From Thraustochytrium sp. TN22 (taxonomy: Eukaryota > Sar > Bigyra > Thraustochytrida > Thraustochytriidae): DNA of 64,000 bases. The translations under genes were made by a program, and so were the position numbers. The DNA lies in NCBI GenBank assembly GCA_013306675.1, contig JABLUY010000012.1, forward strand, positions 236,697-300,696, given 5' to 3'. Under the pieces are notes generated by a model. The model was not told the origin of the DNA. It made no database searches and saw only the letters and a program-made list of their open reading frames with translations. How positions within the stretch are numbered: the first letter of the stretch is position 1; every line of letters starts with the position of its first letter. Below are positions 10,271 through 20,612 of the stretch, one piece after another.

Positions 10271-13200
10271 TCAGTCGAGCTTGCGGGCGGAGTCTCCTAG
10301 CCAAGCCGGGACGCGAATGTGGCGAGAAAGGGGGGTGGCGGTGACGAGGACGAGCAGCGCCTCGAGCACGAGGACGAGCGTTACGAGCGCCCGAACGCCT
10401 TGGTCGGTGAGCGCGCCGGCCTCGCGCGCAAGGCCGACCCAGCCGAGGGAGGAGAGCAGCGCGAGCGAGAGGATGGCGAGCGCGTTGTTGGTGTTGTCCT
10501 CGTAAGGACGAAGAAGGTCGGTGCAGTACATGAAGATCATGCTGCTCACCGTGAAGAACACGATGCCGCCGCCGCTGGAGGCCTGGAAGGCCAACAAGAA
10601 GAGGGAGGACAGCGTGAAGCGGCGCGCCAGGTCGAAGCTTGCGAACCATGCGTGATCCGGACGGAAGGGCTCGCGCAAAAAGCGCGTTCCCTCAAGAAGC
10701 GCGCTCCTGTAGGTTGAAAGCGCCTCGTTGGTGCTCCGCGACCTGCCCAAGTGCGCCCCGAGCATGAAGACCACCGCTGTGCCAGTCGGGTACACGAGGA
10801 ACATGACGCCAGCGTAGAGCCTGGCTGCGCGGGCCTCGAGCGAGTCATAGTCAACAGCGTAGTCTGCACGCAGCGCGCGATAGGGGGCCGAGTCGTCGGC
10901 GAAGCGTGGCATTTCCTGAAAGAGAAAGGTCTCCGTGAGGGTATTGGCGATGCCGATGAACGCAAAGAGCAAAAGCTGCAATGAGAACCAGCATGCGAAA
11001 CTCGAAGCCACCAGCGTCGGTCTGGGGCGCACGCGAAGGGCCGCAGCCAGCGCAAGCACCACGCACATGAGAGCGATGGTCACCATGGGCAGAATGGTGA
11101 TGAGAAAGAGCTCCTCAACGTGGCCCGGGCTCCAGACACAGCCCACCTGGACCGCAAAGGCGAAGAGGACGACGTTGGCCTCGGCGAGCGCGTAGATGGA
11201 CATGGCGCGCGAGCTAGGCAGCAATTTGGTCGTGATGATGAAGAGCGCTGCGAGCTGCACGAACGCTGTCACAATACGGACCTTCTCGCCATAGTGATGC
11301 CACGCGCGTTTGAGCTGAGCCTTGTAGCTCTTCCTCTTCTTTGCCTGCGCACCGCCGTGCGCATTGCCGTGTGCTGGGTTGGGAGTGCTATCCGTCGGGA
11401 CCGTCTCTACCTCCGCAGACGCCGACTCCCCCGAGCCAAGCGTCCCAGCCCCGTCCCATGCCGATGGGGTCCAGGTCTCTTCGCGCTGCGCGGGCGGCGG
11501 CACAGGGATCGCCTCTGCCTCCTCCGTCTCCAAACTTGTGGTCGCTCTCAGGGTTGGCATGGATGCCTTTGCCGGCTCAGGCGTAGTTTGCGCGTCCTGG
11601 ACGGCCATGCCTGGTTTCGCTTGGCTGTTCTCTTCAAGATCGTCGGCGCGCACCGCAAGCTCCGGCGTCTTGACGAGCTTCTTGAGGACCAGCAAGGAGG
11701 GAGCGACGAGCACGAGGACCACCACCACCACCAAGAAGACGAGAAGAATGTAGTCGCGACGCTCGCGAGAGCTCGTGCACTTCCCGCAGCTTGCGCCCTG
11801 GAGGCTGGTGCCGTCCTCGCACTCAACGCAAAGAACGCCATGGCGATGCGGCTCGCAGTACTGCGCCGCGAGCGGAACATCGGCATTGTGAGCGCCGCCG
11901 CGGCAGTGATCCGGCTCGCATTCGAGAAAGTCGTTGCTTCGGTTGGAGATGCGCCAGTAGCCCACGCGCAAAGGCACGTTGGCCAGCGTGAGCCCTGACG
12001 TGCTGCAGTCGAGCTCCATGGCACATACCACTGTGGACCCATTCACCTCGAGCATGCCAGGCCGCGCGACACAGTCGTCAACGGTTGTGGCACCTGCGGC
12101 CAGCGTGTCGGGAAAGTCATTCGGGCACTCGTTACAGATGCTCTCGTCCTCCGGGTGGGTAAAGTAGCCTCGCGCGCAGCCGCAGGCGCCTGCGACGGCT
12201 TCGCGATCAGCCGGGCAAGCACACTCAGCAGGCGTGGTGGCCCCCAGGCTGGGCGTGAGGGCGCCGGACGGCTCGCAGGGCGTGCAGGCCGTGGCATTGT
12301 CGGCCTGCGCGCTGTACGTGCCGAGCGGACACAGGGTACAGCGGCCCGCAGCCTCGTCCACAAACGTTCCGGCAGGGCAGTAGCAGACGAAGTCGCCTTC
12401 AGGACGAGCTTGTGGAGCGCGGTGCAGGACAAAGCCCTCGTCGCAGATGCAGTCTTCGATGCTTGGGGCAAGGGGGTAGACAGGACGCGTGTCCAGGTGC
12501 GTTCTGGAAAAGGTGGGGCAGGCCTGGTCACAGTCAACGCCATAGACATCGTCCCTCAGACAGCGCTCGCAGGCAACGCCGGCATGCAGGTTCACATTGT
12601 CACAGGAGCAGGTTCCGACGAGAGCCCAGTCAATATTTTCGTCTGCCACCAGGTACCGCAAGCCGAGGCCGAGCATGAGACGCTCGTAATTGCCCAGAGC
12701 ACTTGTTCGAGCTGCGGAAGGCTGGATGCACGTGCCGCGGTCGGAGCACGACGAGAGGCAGTCGCTCGCCGTGTTCAGCGCGAGTGTGTACCCGCTTGTG
12801 ACCGCGACGAATGCCTCGGACATGCCAAAGGCGTCAAGGTCACCGTCGCCGTCCACGTCAAAGAGAGCGTGGGTCGCTGAGAGGCCGGTCTCGAACGTGT
12901 AGTCGCGCACCGCAACGAGGGGAGACCGGCCCGGGGCGCAGTCGTCGACGCGGAGCAGAAGAGCCATGCCCCCCTTGAGTTTGTCCCACACGACGAAGTC
13001 CTTGCAGCCGTTTCGGTCCGCGTCTACGAGCGCGAGCCCGGCCCTCTCCGAGAATGCTTCGAGGCTGCTTGCAAAGGCGGTGAGCGGAGAGATCAGCTCT
13101 ACCTCGGTGAACACAGGCTGCGCGGTGTCGCCCGTGTTGCGAGCCCAAAGAACGCCGTTGCGATCCAGCACGAGCAGATCGAGTAGGCCATCCGCATCGA

Positions 13201-14914
13201 GGTCCTCAAACACGAAGTCGACAGGGCCCGTGAAGGGAAGATGCGAAAACATGGCATCAGGGTCGTCGCCTGGCGCGTCCCCGAAGACTGGGGCCAACCC
13301 GTTCACGAGGCCCTCCCCCACGCCCCTAGTCCAGCGAATGCTCGCGGATCCTGTCTTCCAGTCGTACGTCACGTCCGTCGGGGTGCCCTGGATGTAGATC
13401 ATGTCGGGGTCCTCGTTCGGCAATGTGGTCCGCAGCTTTGCGAGCGAGACAACCCCATAGGAAGCGCTCGTCAAAGAGTCATGAAGATACGAGCCGATTT
13501 GTGGCGATAAGGACGCGGGCACAGAGGGCTGTCCGGCAAAAGACACGCTGTAAAGCTCAACAAAAGCGTCAACGTTGACCAAAGTGCGGCCGCCGTCGAG
13601 CTGCCTGCGGCCCACGTAGCCTCCGAGACTGTCAAAGTGGATCACGAGCACAGGCGAGGCGAGCCCGGGATAGTTCACCACGGACATGCTCCTTGGCGGG
13701 TCGGCATAGTAGTAGATTTCTGGCCGGAATTGGACCTGACCATTCTCAAGGTTGAAGAGCGTTGAAGTCTGGCTGCCCTTGACAAACGCGGGCTCCACAC
13801 GCGCGTGAGCATAGTCGCCGTTTGTGTAGGAGAATTGCGAGACGACCATATCGATGCTGTCAGCGTGAGAGAGTCTGCCATATGCCACGAGATAGTTGGA
13901 CCCATCAAAGGTGCCAGCTAATGTGTCTGACCGCGTTGAAGATGCATAGCCGCCCGATACCATTTCCAAATACCGAGCCGACGTGCTATTGTAAGTCAGA
14001 ATGATGTCCAGGTCCCCGTCCTGGTCCAAGTCAACGAAGCGGAGCCCTTGCGGCGGCGAACTCGTGTCGACGAGCACATGCAGTGGGCTCGTCCCAGCGT
14101 CGAGCACAAAGTTGGGCTCTACCGGGGTGCCTTCGTTGTGGTACACCAGGAGTCCGCGTAGTGTGTCGACGAGCACGAGGTCCAGCACGCCGTCGCCGTC
14201 CACATCGGCCGTGGCGGATCCGCTGCCCTCCCAAAGCAGGTCAAAGACGAGGCTCTCGCGGGTGCCTCGATTCACGAGTAGCCACTGTGACGGTGGGACC
14301 AAGACAAATGTGAGCTCGCCTGTCAGGACGAGGTCCAGCCGACCGTCGCCATCCAGGTCCATGGACGTGGCGTAGTAAAAGAAACCAGCGTACACGAAGG
14401 GTGCACTCACCGCGTACATGGTGTCACGGCTCACCGGAAAGAAGCTATCGCCTGAATTGGCGAGAACGTAAAGCTGCGTCGCTGGCTCTTCATAGCCCAT
14501 TTGAGCGCGACAGTCGCAGAGCACGACGTCGTCCAGCCCGTCGTCGCCCACAAGGTCGGCGAACCCCAAAATCCGGGTCGTCCCTGCTGGCGCACTGAGC
14601 CACGTCTGAACATCGCTGATCAGCGCGTCAAAGTCTACGCGGCCTTCTTCCCCGGGGTCCAGCGCACGTCCGCTGACAAAGTTCGCATCGTGCCGGCAAA
14701 AGTACCCGTCCGGCGTCTCCGTGCTCGAGAAGAATCCCGGCAAGCACCCGCCGCACTCACCACCCTCGAGCGTTGCCCTATGCCGCTCCTCGCACGCCGT
14801 CTCTGCGCCCGCGGCGACGAGAGCGACGATTGAAAGCAGCAGGGCCAGCCATCGCTTTGATAGCGAAGGCGTCCTCCACTGTGGCAGGTTCATACGCGCC
14901 ATCCTGGAGGCCAT
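10271..14914 (-). CDS. array copy 1: secreted-ectodomain FG-GAP/Cys-rich multi-span membrane protein
   Basis: From MASRMARMN at 14914 the protein has 1,547 residues; the frame extends to 15505, but that part is Arg/Pro low-complexity. A signal peptide (WLALLLSIVALVAAGA) precedes the Cys motif. Asp-rich propeller motifs include DLDGDGRLDLVL, DVDGDGVLDLVL, DLDQDGDLDI, DLDADGLLDLLV and DVDGDGDLDAFG, as in integrin-alpha FG-GAP/VCBS repeats that bind Ca2+. An EGF-like and GCC2/GCC3-like Cys stalk follows (CPLGTYSA, CACPADREAV, GYFTHPEDESICNECP). After one span next to RRDYILLV comes a charged loop with WDGAGTLG, then about eight spans. It is most like copy 5. It was probably built as a plasma-membrane receptor or channel; the ligand is unknown. 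Confidence 0.9.
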   Translation of the reverse strand: MASRMARMNLPQWRTPSLSKRWLALLLSIVALVAAGAETACEERHRATLEGGECGGCLPGFFSSTETPDGYFCRHDANFVSGRALDPGEEGRVDFDALISDVQTWLSAPAGTTRILGFADLVGDDGLDDVVLCDCRAQMGYEEPATQLYVLANSGDSFFPVSRDTMYAVSAPFVYAGFFYYATSMDLDGDGRLDLVLTGELTFVLVPPSQWLLVNRGTRESLVFDLLWEGSGSATADVDGDGVLDLVLVDTLRGLLVYHNEGTPVEPNFVLDAGTSPLHVLVDTSSPPQGLRFVDLDQDGDLDIILTYNSTSARYLEMVSGGYASSTRSDTLAGTFDGSNYLVAYGRLSHADSIDMVVSQFSYTNGDYAHARVEPAFVKGSQTSTLFNLENGQVQFRPEIYYYADPPRSMSVVNYPGLASPVLVIHFDSLGGYVGRRQLDGGRTLVNVDAFVELYSVSFAGQPSVPASLSPQIGSYLHDSLTSASYGVVSLAKLRTTLPNEDPDMIYIQGTPTDVTYDWKTGSASIRWTRGVGEGLVNGLAPVFGDAPGDDPDAMFSHLPFTGPVDFVFEDLDADGLLDLLVLDRNGVLWARNTGDTAQPVFTEVELISPLTAFASSLEAFSERAGLALVDADRNGCKDFVVWDKLKGGMALLLRVDDCAPGRSPLVAVRDYTFETGLSATHALFDVDGDGDLDAFGMSEAFVAVTSGYTLALNTASDCLSSCSDRGTCIQPSAARTSALGNYERLMLGLGLRYLVADENIDWALVGTCSCDNVNLHAGVACERCLRDDVYGVDCDQACPTFSRTHLDTRPVYPLAPSIEDCICDEGFVLHRAPQARPEGDFVCYCPAGTFVDEAAGRCTLCPLGTYSAQADNATACTPCEPSGALTPSLGATTPAECACPADREAVAGACGCARGYFTHPEDESICNECPNDFPDTLAAGATTVDDCVARPGMLEVNGSTVVCAMELDCSTSGLTLANVPLRVGYWRISNRSNDFLECEPDHCRGGAHNADVPLAAQYCEPHRHGVLCVECEDGTSLQGASCGKCTSSRERRDYILLVFLVVVVVLVLVAPSLLVLKKLVKTPELAVRADDLEENSQAKPGMAVQDAQTTPEPAKASMPTLRATTSLETEEAEAIPVPPPAQREETWTPSAWDGAGTLGSGESASAEVETVPTDSTPNPAHGNAHGGAQAKKRKSYKAQLKRAWHHYGEKVRIVTAFVQLAALFIITTKLLPSSRAMSIYALAEANVVLFAFAVQVGCVWSPGHVEELFLITILPMVTIALMCVVLALAAALRVRPRPTLVASSFACWFSLQLLLFAFIGIANTLTETFLFQEMPRFADDSAPYRALRADYAVDYDSLEARAARLYAGVMFLVYPTGTAVVFMLGAHLGRSRSTNEALSTYRSALLEGTRFLREPFRPDHAWFASFDLARRFTLSSLFLLAFQASSGGGIVFFTVSSMIFMYCTDLLRPYEDNTNNALAILSLALLSSLGWVGLAREAGALTDQGVRALVTLVLVLEALLVLVTATPLSRHIRVPAWLGDSARKLD

Positions 14915-15123
14915 GCACGTGCTCGACGCCGTCGCAAAGACGCACGGCCGCGCCAGAAGGGCCGCCGACGCCCCCAGCGGCCAGGCCGCGTCTCGAAGGG
15001 CCCCGCTGCACGTCGCCGCCTCGCCTCGCCACGCCGCGCCGCTGCGACGATGGCGCCGCGGGGGATGCCGCCGCCGTCGCGGACGATGCTGACCACGACC
15101 ACGACCACGACCACGACGACGAG

Positions 15124-15165
<42 letters not shown>

Positions 15166-16004
15166 GGCGGCGCCGACCCGTGGCAGTCGCGGTCTGCAGC
15201 GCGCGCGGCGGCCGAAGCGGCCGCCCGACGGCCTTGCAGAGCTGCAGAGATACGCGCTTGCGGCGTGCTGGCGCGGGTGCCGCCGCGGGGACCCGTAGTA
15301 GGCGCTGGCCAGTCGAGTTCGAGTCGGCGCCTGTCGCGGCGTCATTGCGAGCCGAGCAGGACCACTGCTCAAACTCCAAGTCGTCTCCTTGAATGGGAGC
15401 ACGCGACCACGCTCGGGCTCGGTCGTCTTGCGCCAGAGCCATCTTACTGCAGTGAGAGAAAAGAAAAGCGAGAGGAAAAGACGAGGAAAATAGCCGGGCG
15501 GGCAAAGGCCCGCATACTCAGAAGCGCGTGCTCGGAAATCAAACAGTCGCCAAGGGGCAGCGGATCTTTCTCAGGTGCTGGCTGCTGTGTTGCGCTCGGC
15601 CGAGCTGGTCGCGCTGATATGTAAGCTGCCATCGTGGACCTCAACAAGCTGCCTGGCCGCTGCAATCCCGAGGTGCAGAGTTCAAGAGCACAGACGTTGA
15701 ACCAGATCCTTCTGTAGCGAGCCGAATGGTCGCGCAGCCGTCGTCGAGGCTCCGATGAGTGAGCTCTAGACTCGGACTCGCACCGAGCCCAAGCGCGTGA
15801 AAAAAAGGCGCGGCATCAGAATGAGGAAGCGGCTTGCACAGCTCCTTCTGTTGTTCGCGCATTGTCTTTGAAAGGAGGAAGAATGCCCGCCACGCAAGCT
15901 GAGATAAGTATGCAGCATACGGGAGTTCAGGGCTTTCCACTGTCAGGTTAAAGCTCGCCTTGGACGTATTCGTAGCAACGACACCTCGCTTGAGTTTACA
16001 AACC
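14915..16004. other. spacer between array copies 1 and 2
   Basis: No gene is supported. It includes the Arg/Asp-coding hexamer repeat listed separately, the 5' flank of copy 1 and the 3' flank of copy 2. The part from 15650 to 16000 is less GC-rich than its surroundings, and nothing recognisable was seen in it. Confidence 0.5.
15083..15171 (+). repeat. CCACGA / GAGGAC short tandem repeats
   Basis: A run of CCACGA units passes into GAGGAC units in the 5' flank of array copy 1. Read on the - strand it gives Arg/Pro or Val/Leu runs, and on + Asp/Glu, so every long frame across it is an artefact. Confidence 0.9.
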
Positions 16005-19000
16005 TTATCTTGTCTTGGCGTGAGTTCTGGCGCACGAGAGGCGCTGTAACAGCGCGGTTGTGGTGACAATTATAGTAAAAAGCTCCAGGGCGAGAATGAG
16101 CCAGACGAGCGCCTCGGCGGTGGTTCCTGAAAGAGCACCAGCCTCCCGTGCCAGGCCAATCCACCCGAGGCACATGAGCAGTGCCAGCGAGGTGAGCGCG
16201 AGCACATTGTTGCTGCGATCCGCGTAAGGTTGGATCTTCTCCGTGGCATTCATAAATAACATGCAGCTCACCGTGAAGAAGATGATGCCACCGCCTCTGG
16301 AGGCCTGGAAAGCGAGCAGAAAGCAGGATGAGAGCGCAAAGCGCCGCGCCAGGTCGAAGCTTGCGAACCACTCGCGGCCAGCACGGAAAGGCTCGCGCAA
16401 AAAGCGCGTGCCGTCGAAGAACACGCTCTTCATGGTGTCGGCTCGGCGAGCCGAGGCCGTTGCCGCCTCGTGTGACTTGCCCATGCGCGCTCCCAACATG
16501 AAGAGCGCCGCCGTGCCGACCGGGAAGACGACGAACATAAGGCCCGCGTAAAGACGAGAGGCGCGCGCCCTGGGAGAGTCGAAGCCTATCGAGTAGTCGG
16601 CTCGCAGCGCGCGGTATGGGGCTGGATCCCCAGCGTAGTGCGGCATGACCTGGTACAAGAAGGTTTCGGTGAGCGTGTTCGCGATGCCAATGTAGGCGAA
16701 GAGCAGAATCTGGAGCGAGGCCCAGCAGGCAAAGCTTCCGGCCGCGAAGACGGAGCGAGCGCACGTGCGAATGCAGGAGGCCAATGCCATCACGATGCAC
16801 ATGAGGGCGATTGTGACCAGAGGCAGAATGGTAATGAGCAGCAGCTCTTCCCCGTGATCCGGGCTCCAAATGCAGCCCACCTGGAGTGCGAACACAAGCA
16901 TGACCACGTTGGCCTCCAGCAACGCGTACACGGAGATTGCTTCCGACCCGGGCAGGAGACCGGCCGTGATGATGAAGAGCGATGCGAGCTGCAGGAAGGC
17001 GGTCACGATGCGCACCTTCTCGCCGTAGTGGTGCCAGACGCGTTTGAGGCGGTCTTTGAGCCCAGAGTTGACCTCGACACCGGCCGGCGCGTCCTTCGCG
17101 GCCTCAGGTCTCTGTGCCACCACCTCTGCAGTCGGTGCTTCCTCGGCTGATGGAAGCGGGCCGAGCGTGCCTGCGCCATCCCACGTCATTGGAAGGCAGG
17201 CCTCCGGGTCCTTGGCGTGCGATGGCGAGGGCGGCGGCGCGCGTGGCGTTTCGGGCATCGTCAGCGAGATGCCCGCTGCGGCCTGAGGCGACGTCGCCGT
17301 TGCTGTCGCCGCCTGCCTTGTCTCGGCCCGTACGCCGGCAGGAACCGAGTCTGGCGAGACGCGGTCGTTCTTCTCAAGGTCGCCATCCGTACCAGCTTCC
17401 CTCTTGGGTTTTTGCAAGAAGAGCTTCTTGACGGTAAGCACCGAGGGCGCTAAGACGAGGAGGACCACGACCATGGTAAGTACGCCGAGAATGACGCGGT
17501 CGCGGCGCTCGCGGTCGCTCGTGCAGGGCACGCAGGTGCTGCCCTGCAGGCTCGCGCCGTCTTCGCAGTCGACGCAGAGCACGCCCTGGCGGTGTGGCTC
17601 ACAATATTGAGCGGACCCCGCACGTGGGTCGAAAAAGCCGCCGCGGCAGTGACTTGGCTCGCAGGCGAGGAACTCGTTGCTGCGGTTCGAGATACGCCAG
17701 TACCCTGCGCGAAGCGGCACGGTCTCCAAGGTGAGTCCAGGAAGGCCGCAGTCGAGCTCGTCGACGCACTCGACCGCGGCCCCATCGACTTCGAGCATGC
17801 CAGCCCGTGTGACGCATTGCGACACATTCGTGGCACCCGCGACCAGCGTCTCGGGAAAGTCGCCAGGGCACTCGTTGCAGATTGTGTCGTCCTGCGGGTG
17901 TGTATAATAGCCTCGCGCGCACCCACAGACGCCCTCGACAGCTTCTCGATCGGCAGGGCAGGCGCACTCGGCGGGCGAGGTCGCCCCCGTCCGAGACGTA
18001 AGGGCACCTGAAGGCTCGCATGGCGTACAGGCCGTCGCGTTGTCGGTTGTCGCGCTGTACGTACCGAGCGGGCACGTCGTGCAGCGGCCTGCCGCTTCGT
18101 CGAGAAAGGCGCCCTCCGGGCAATGACATGCAAAGACCTCTGCGGTGCCGAGACGAACCAGCACAAAGCCCGCGTCGCAGACACAGTCCCCGACGGTCGG
18201 CGCGAGCGGAAAGACGGGACTTGTCGCCAGCTGCGTCCTGGAAAATGCTGGGCACGGCTGATCACAGTCGGCGCCGTATACGTCGTCCCGGACGCAGCGC
18301 TCGCAGGCGACGCCGCTGTGCAAGTCAGCCTTCGCACAGAAGCAAGTCCCAAGCAGGGACCAGTCCACGTCCTCGTCGGTGATCTCATATTGCAGATCGA
18401 GGCCCAACATGAGGCGGTAGGCAGGATCGAGCGCAGCGGCCCGAGCGGCTGGAGGCTGGATGCAGGTGCCGCGGTACGAGCATGACGAGAGGCAGTCACT
18501 TGCTGTGTTGAGCGCGAGTGTGTAGCCACCTCCAGAAAAGAACTCCTCGGACAAACCGATGGCGTCGAGATCGCCGTCGCCGTCGACGTCAAATAGCGCG
18601 TGGGTCTCGTCAAGGCCTGTCGCGAAGGTGTAGTCTCGGACCACGAGCCTGGGGGGCCCGCCCGCCACGCAGTTGTCCACCCGCAAGAGCAGCGCCAAGC
18701 CGCCCTGCAGCTTGTCCCATACGACCACATCCCTGCAGCCGTCGCGATCAGCGTCGATGAGTGCGAGTCCCGCTCTCGAGGAGAGCGAGGAGGGGCCTGC
18801 AGTGAAGCCGGTGAGTGTCATCAAGAGGTCGGCTTGCGGAAAGTAGGCTTGCTCGGCGCTGCCCGCGTTTCGAGCCCAGGACACGCCGTTGCGATCGAGA
18901 ACCAGGAGGTCGAGGAGGCCGTCGGCGTCGAGATCCTCGAAGACGATGTGGACGGGCCCCGCCAGGCTGAGATCCCGGAAGGGGTCCATGGCGAGTGCAT

Positions 19001-20612
19001 CGGGAGTGTCCGCGAACTCCGGCGCAGAGCCCACCGCCATACCCTGACCTAGGCCTCTTCGCACGAAAATCCCCGCGGATCCGGTCTTCCAATCGTACGC
19101 TTGGTCCGTTGGGATACCGCGGATGTAGACCAAGTCCGGATCCGCATTTGGAGGCTTGGGACGCAGGTTCACGAACGTCAAGAACTCGTATGACTCGATG
19201 CCACCGGAGTCGGAGACGACGAAGCTCCCGCCGGGCACGTAGTCGGGGGAGAAGCTTCCGTGGGTCGAGAGGGAGACCGCAGTGCCCGGCTGCCCAGCAA
19301 ACGACATGCCGAACAGATCGACGTAGTTTTCAAGGCTGAGGTGTCTGCGACGTGCCTGGGCGCCAAATGAGTCAAAGTGCACCACGAGCACAGGCGCTCC
19401 GGTCTCTGCTAGGGTCACCGACATGCTTCGCGGCGGAGCCGGGTAGTAGTAGGCGCCGCTCTTGTACTTTACATTGGCATTTTCGAGGTTGACGAGCGTG
19501 CTGCTTGGGGCGCCTTGGACGGGCGCGCGCTCTGCCCGTGCGTGCACGTATGCCGCATCTCTTGGCGTGGCCGTGCTAGAGATGACCATGTCGAGAGTTT
19601 CTGGGCCGCTGAGCCTGCCATAGGCCACCAGCCATCGGACGCCTCCTTCGAAGAAGCCGGCCAAGGTGTCGACCCGTGACGTGGCCACCCAGCCGCTGGC
19701 AGCCTTCTCCAGATATCGCATTGCGACGACACTGTACGTGCCGAGCTGCAAGAGGGCGTCCATGTCGCCGTCCTGATCGAGGTCAACGAAGCGAAGGAAG
19801 TCCGGTGGCGAGCTCGAGTCGAAGATGGCTTGCAGCGAGCCCGTGTCGGAGTCAGCATGGAACTGGGGATTCAGTGAGGTGCCCTTGTTGCGGTAGAGCA
19901 CCAGGCCGTTTTCGTCGTCTGCCACCACAACGTCCAGCACGCCATCGCCGTCCACGTCTGTGGTGGCCGAGCCAATAAAGTCCCAGGCCAACTCAAAGAC
20001 AAGGCTTTCCCTTGAACCGCGATTGACCAGCAACCACTGATGAGGCTCAGAGATGATGGCTTCAAACGTGCCCGAAAGCACGAGATCGACCTTGCCATCT
20101 CCGTCAACGTCCACCGGGGTGGCGTAGTGCACGGAGGGGAGGTAGAAGGAAACCGCTACCCTTGCTGAATAGAGGCTCTCGCCGTTGACCACGAAGCTGG
20201 CTTCTGGTCCCGGGTTGGCGAGTACGTAGATAGATTGCTGCTCAGAGTCGCGCAGATCAATGAACACGATGTCGTCAAGTCCGCTGTCGCCCACAAGGTC
20301 CGCCAGCGCGATGAGGAAGAGCGTCTCGACGGTTGTGCCGACGTACGCCGCAACCTCAACCGTGAGCGCTTGCAAGTCCACGTAGCCGACTTCCCCCACG
20401 TCTATCTCTCGCCCACTCACCGTCTCGACGGCGTGTCTGCAGAAGTAGCCGTCCGGCTTCTCGGTGCTCGCGAAGAACCCGGGCCAGCACTCGCCGCAGC
20501 TCCCGTCCACGAGCGACTCCCTGTGTCGCTCGTCGCACGCCGTCTCGGTGGCCTCCACGCGAGCCACGAGCGCCAGCAGGAGAACCCCGAGCCATTCCAG
20601 CTGCCTTGCCAT
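16005..20612 (-). CDS. array copy 2: FG-GAP/Cys-rich multi-span membrane protein
   Basis: This 1,535-residue protein starts at the ATG at 20612, whose first 22 residues form a clean signal peptide (MARQLEWLGVLLLALVARV). The order is the family order: CDERHRESLVDGSCGECWPG with GYFCRHA; propeller motifs DVDGDGKVDLVL, DVDGDGVLDVVV, DLDQDGDMDALL, DLDADGLLDLLV, DADRDGCRDVVV and DVDGDGDLDAIG; the Cys stalk at roughly 690-1020; one span after CTSDRERRDR; a low-complexity loop with WDGAGTLG; and a multi-span C-terminus beginning HHYGEKVRIV. The stop is TAA, so TAA works as stop in this genome. Most of the length is nearly identical to copy 3, but the last 110 or so residues and the 3' flank are clearly different. 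Confidence 0.92.
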   Translation of the reverse strand: MARQLEWLGVLLLALVARVEATETACDERHRESLVDGSCGECWPGFFASTEKPDGYFCRHAVETVSGREIDVGEVGYVDLQALTVEVAAYVGTTVETLFLIALADLVGDSGLDDIVFIDLRDSEQQSIYVLANPGPEASFVVNGESLYSARVAVSFYLPSVHYATPVDVDGDGKVDLVLSGTFEAIISEPHQWLLVNRGSRESLVFELAWDFIGSATTDVDGDGVLDVVVADDENGLVLYRNKGTSLNPQFHADSDTGSLQAIFDSSSPPDFLRFVDLDQDGDMDALLQLGTYSVVAMRYLEKAASGWVATSRVDTLAGFFEGGVRWLVAYGRLSGPETLDMVISSTATPRDAAYVHARAERAPVQGAPSSTLVNLENANVKYKSGAYYYPAPPRSMSVTLAETGAPVLVVHFDSFGAQARRRHLSLENYVDLFGMSFAGQPGTAVSLSTHGSFSPDYVPGGSFVVSDSGGIESYEFLTFVNLRPKPPNADPDLVYIRGIPTDQAYDWKTGSAGIFVRRGLGQGMAVGSAPEFADTPDALAMDPFRDLSLAGPVHIVFEDLDADGLLDLLVLDRNGVSWARNAGSAEQAYFPQADLLMTLTGFTAGPSSLSSRAGLALIDADRDGCRDVVVWDKLQGGLALLLRVDNCVAGGPPRLVVRDYTFATGLDETHALFDVDGDGDLDAIGLSEEFFSGGGYTLALNTASDCLSSCSYRGTCIQPPAARAAALDPAYRLMLGLDLQYEITDEDVDWSLLGTCFCAKADLHSGVACERCVRDDVYGADCDQPCPAFSRTQLATSPVFPLAPTVGDCVCDAGFVLVRLGTAEVFACHCPEGAFLDEAAGRCTTCPLGTYSATTDNATACTPCEPSGALTSRTGATSPAECACPADREAVEGVCGCARGYYTHPQDDTICNECPGDFPETLVAGATNVSQCVTRAGMLEVDGAAVECVDELDCGLPGLTLETVPLRAGYWRISNRSNEFLACEPSHCRGGFFDPRAGSAQYCEPHRQGVLCVDCEDGASLQGSTCVPCTSDRERRDRVILGVLTMVVVLLVLAPSVLTVKKLFLQKPKREAGTDGDLEKNDRVSPDSVPAGVRAETRQAATATATSPQAAAGISLTMPETPRAPPPSPSHAKDPEACLPMTWDGAGTLGPLPSAEEAPTAEVVAQRPEAAKDAPAGVEVNSGLKDRLKRVWHHYGEKVRIVTAFLQLASLFIITAGLLPGSEAISVYALLEANVVMLVFALQVGCIWSPDHGEELLLITILPLVTIALMCIVMALASCIRTCARSVFAAGSFACWASLQILLFAYIGIANTLTETFLYQVMPHYAGDPAPYRALRADYSIGFDSPRARASRLYAGLMFVVFPVGTAALFMLGARMGKSHEAATASARRADTMKSVFFDGTRFLREPFRAGREWFASFDLARRFALSSCFLLAFQASRGGGIIFFTVSCMLFMNATEKIQPYADRSNNVLALTSLALLMCLGWIGLAREAGALSGTTAEALVWLILALELFTIIVTTTALLQRLSCARTHAKTR

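Noticed and set aside
14915-15505. A 197-residue N-terminal extension of copy 1
   Set aside because: It is made of Arg/Pro runs from a hexamer repeat and would bury the signal peptide; the ATG at 14914 or 14902 fits the paralogues.
17450-18730. A 426-residue alternate frame inside copy 2, repeated at the same place in copy 3 (22866-24146)
   Set aside because: Its conservation follows from the recent DNA duplication. The sequence is Arg/Ser/Thr-rich with no domain, while the copy 2 and 3 frames carry the clear domains.
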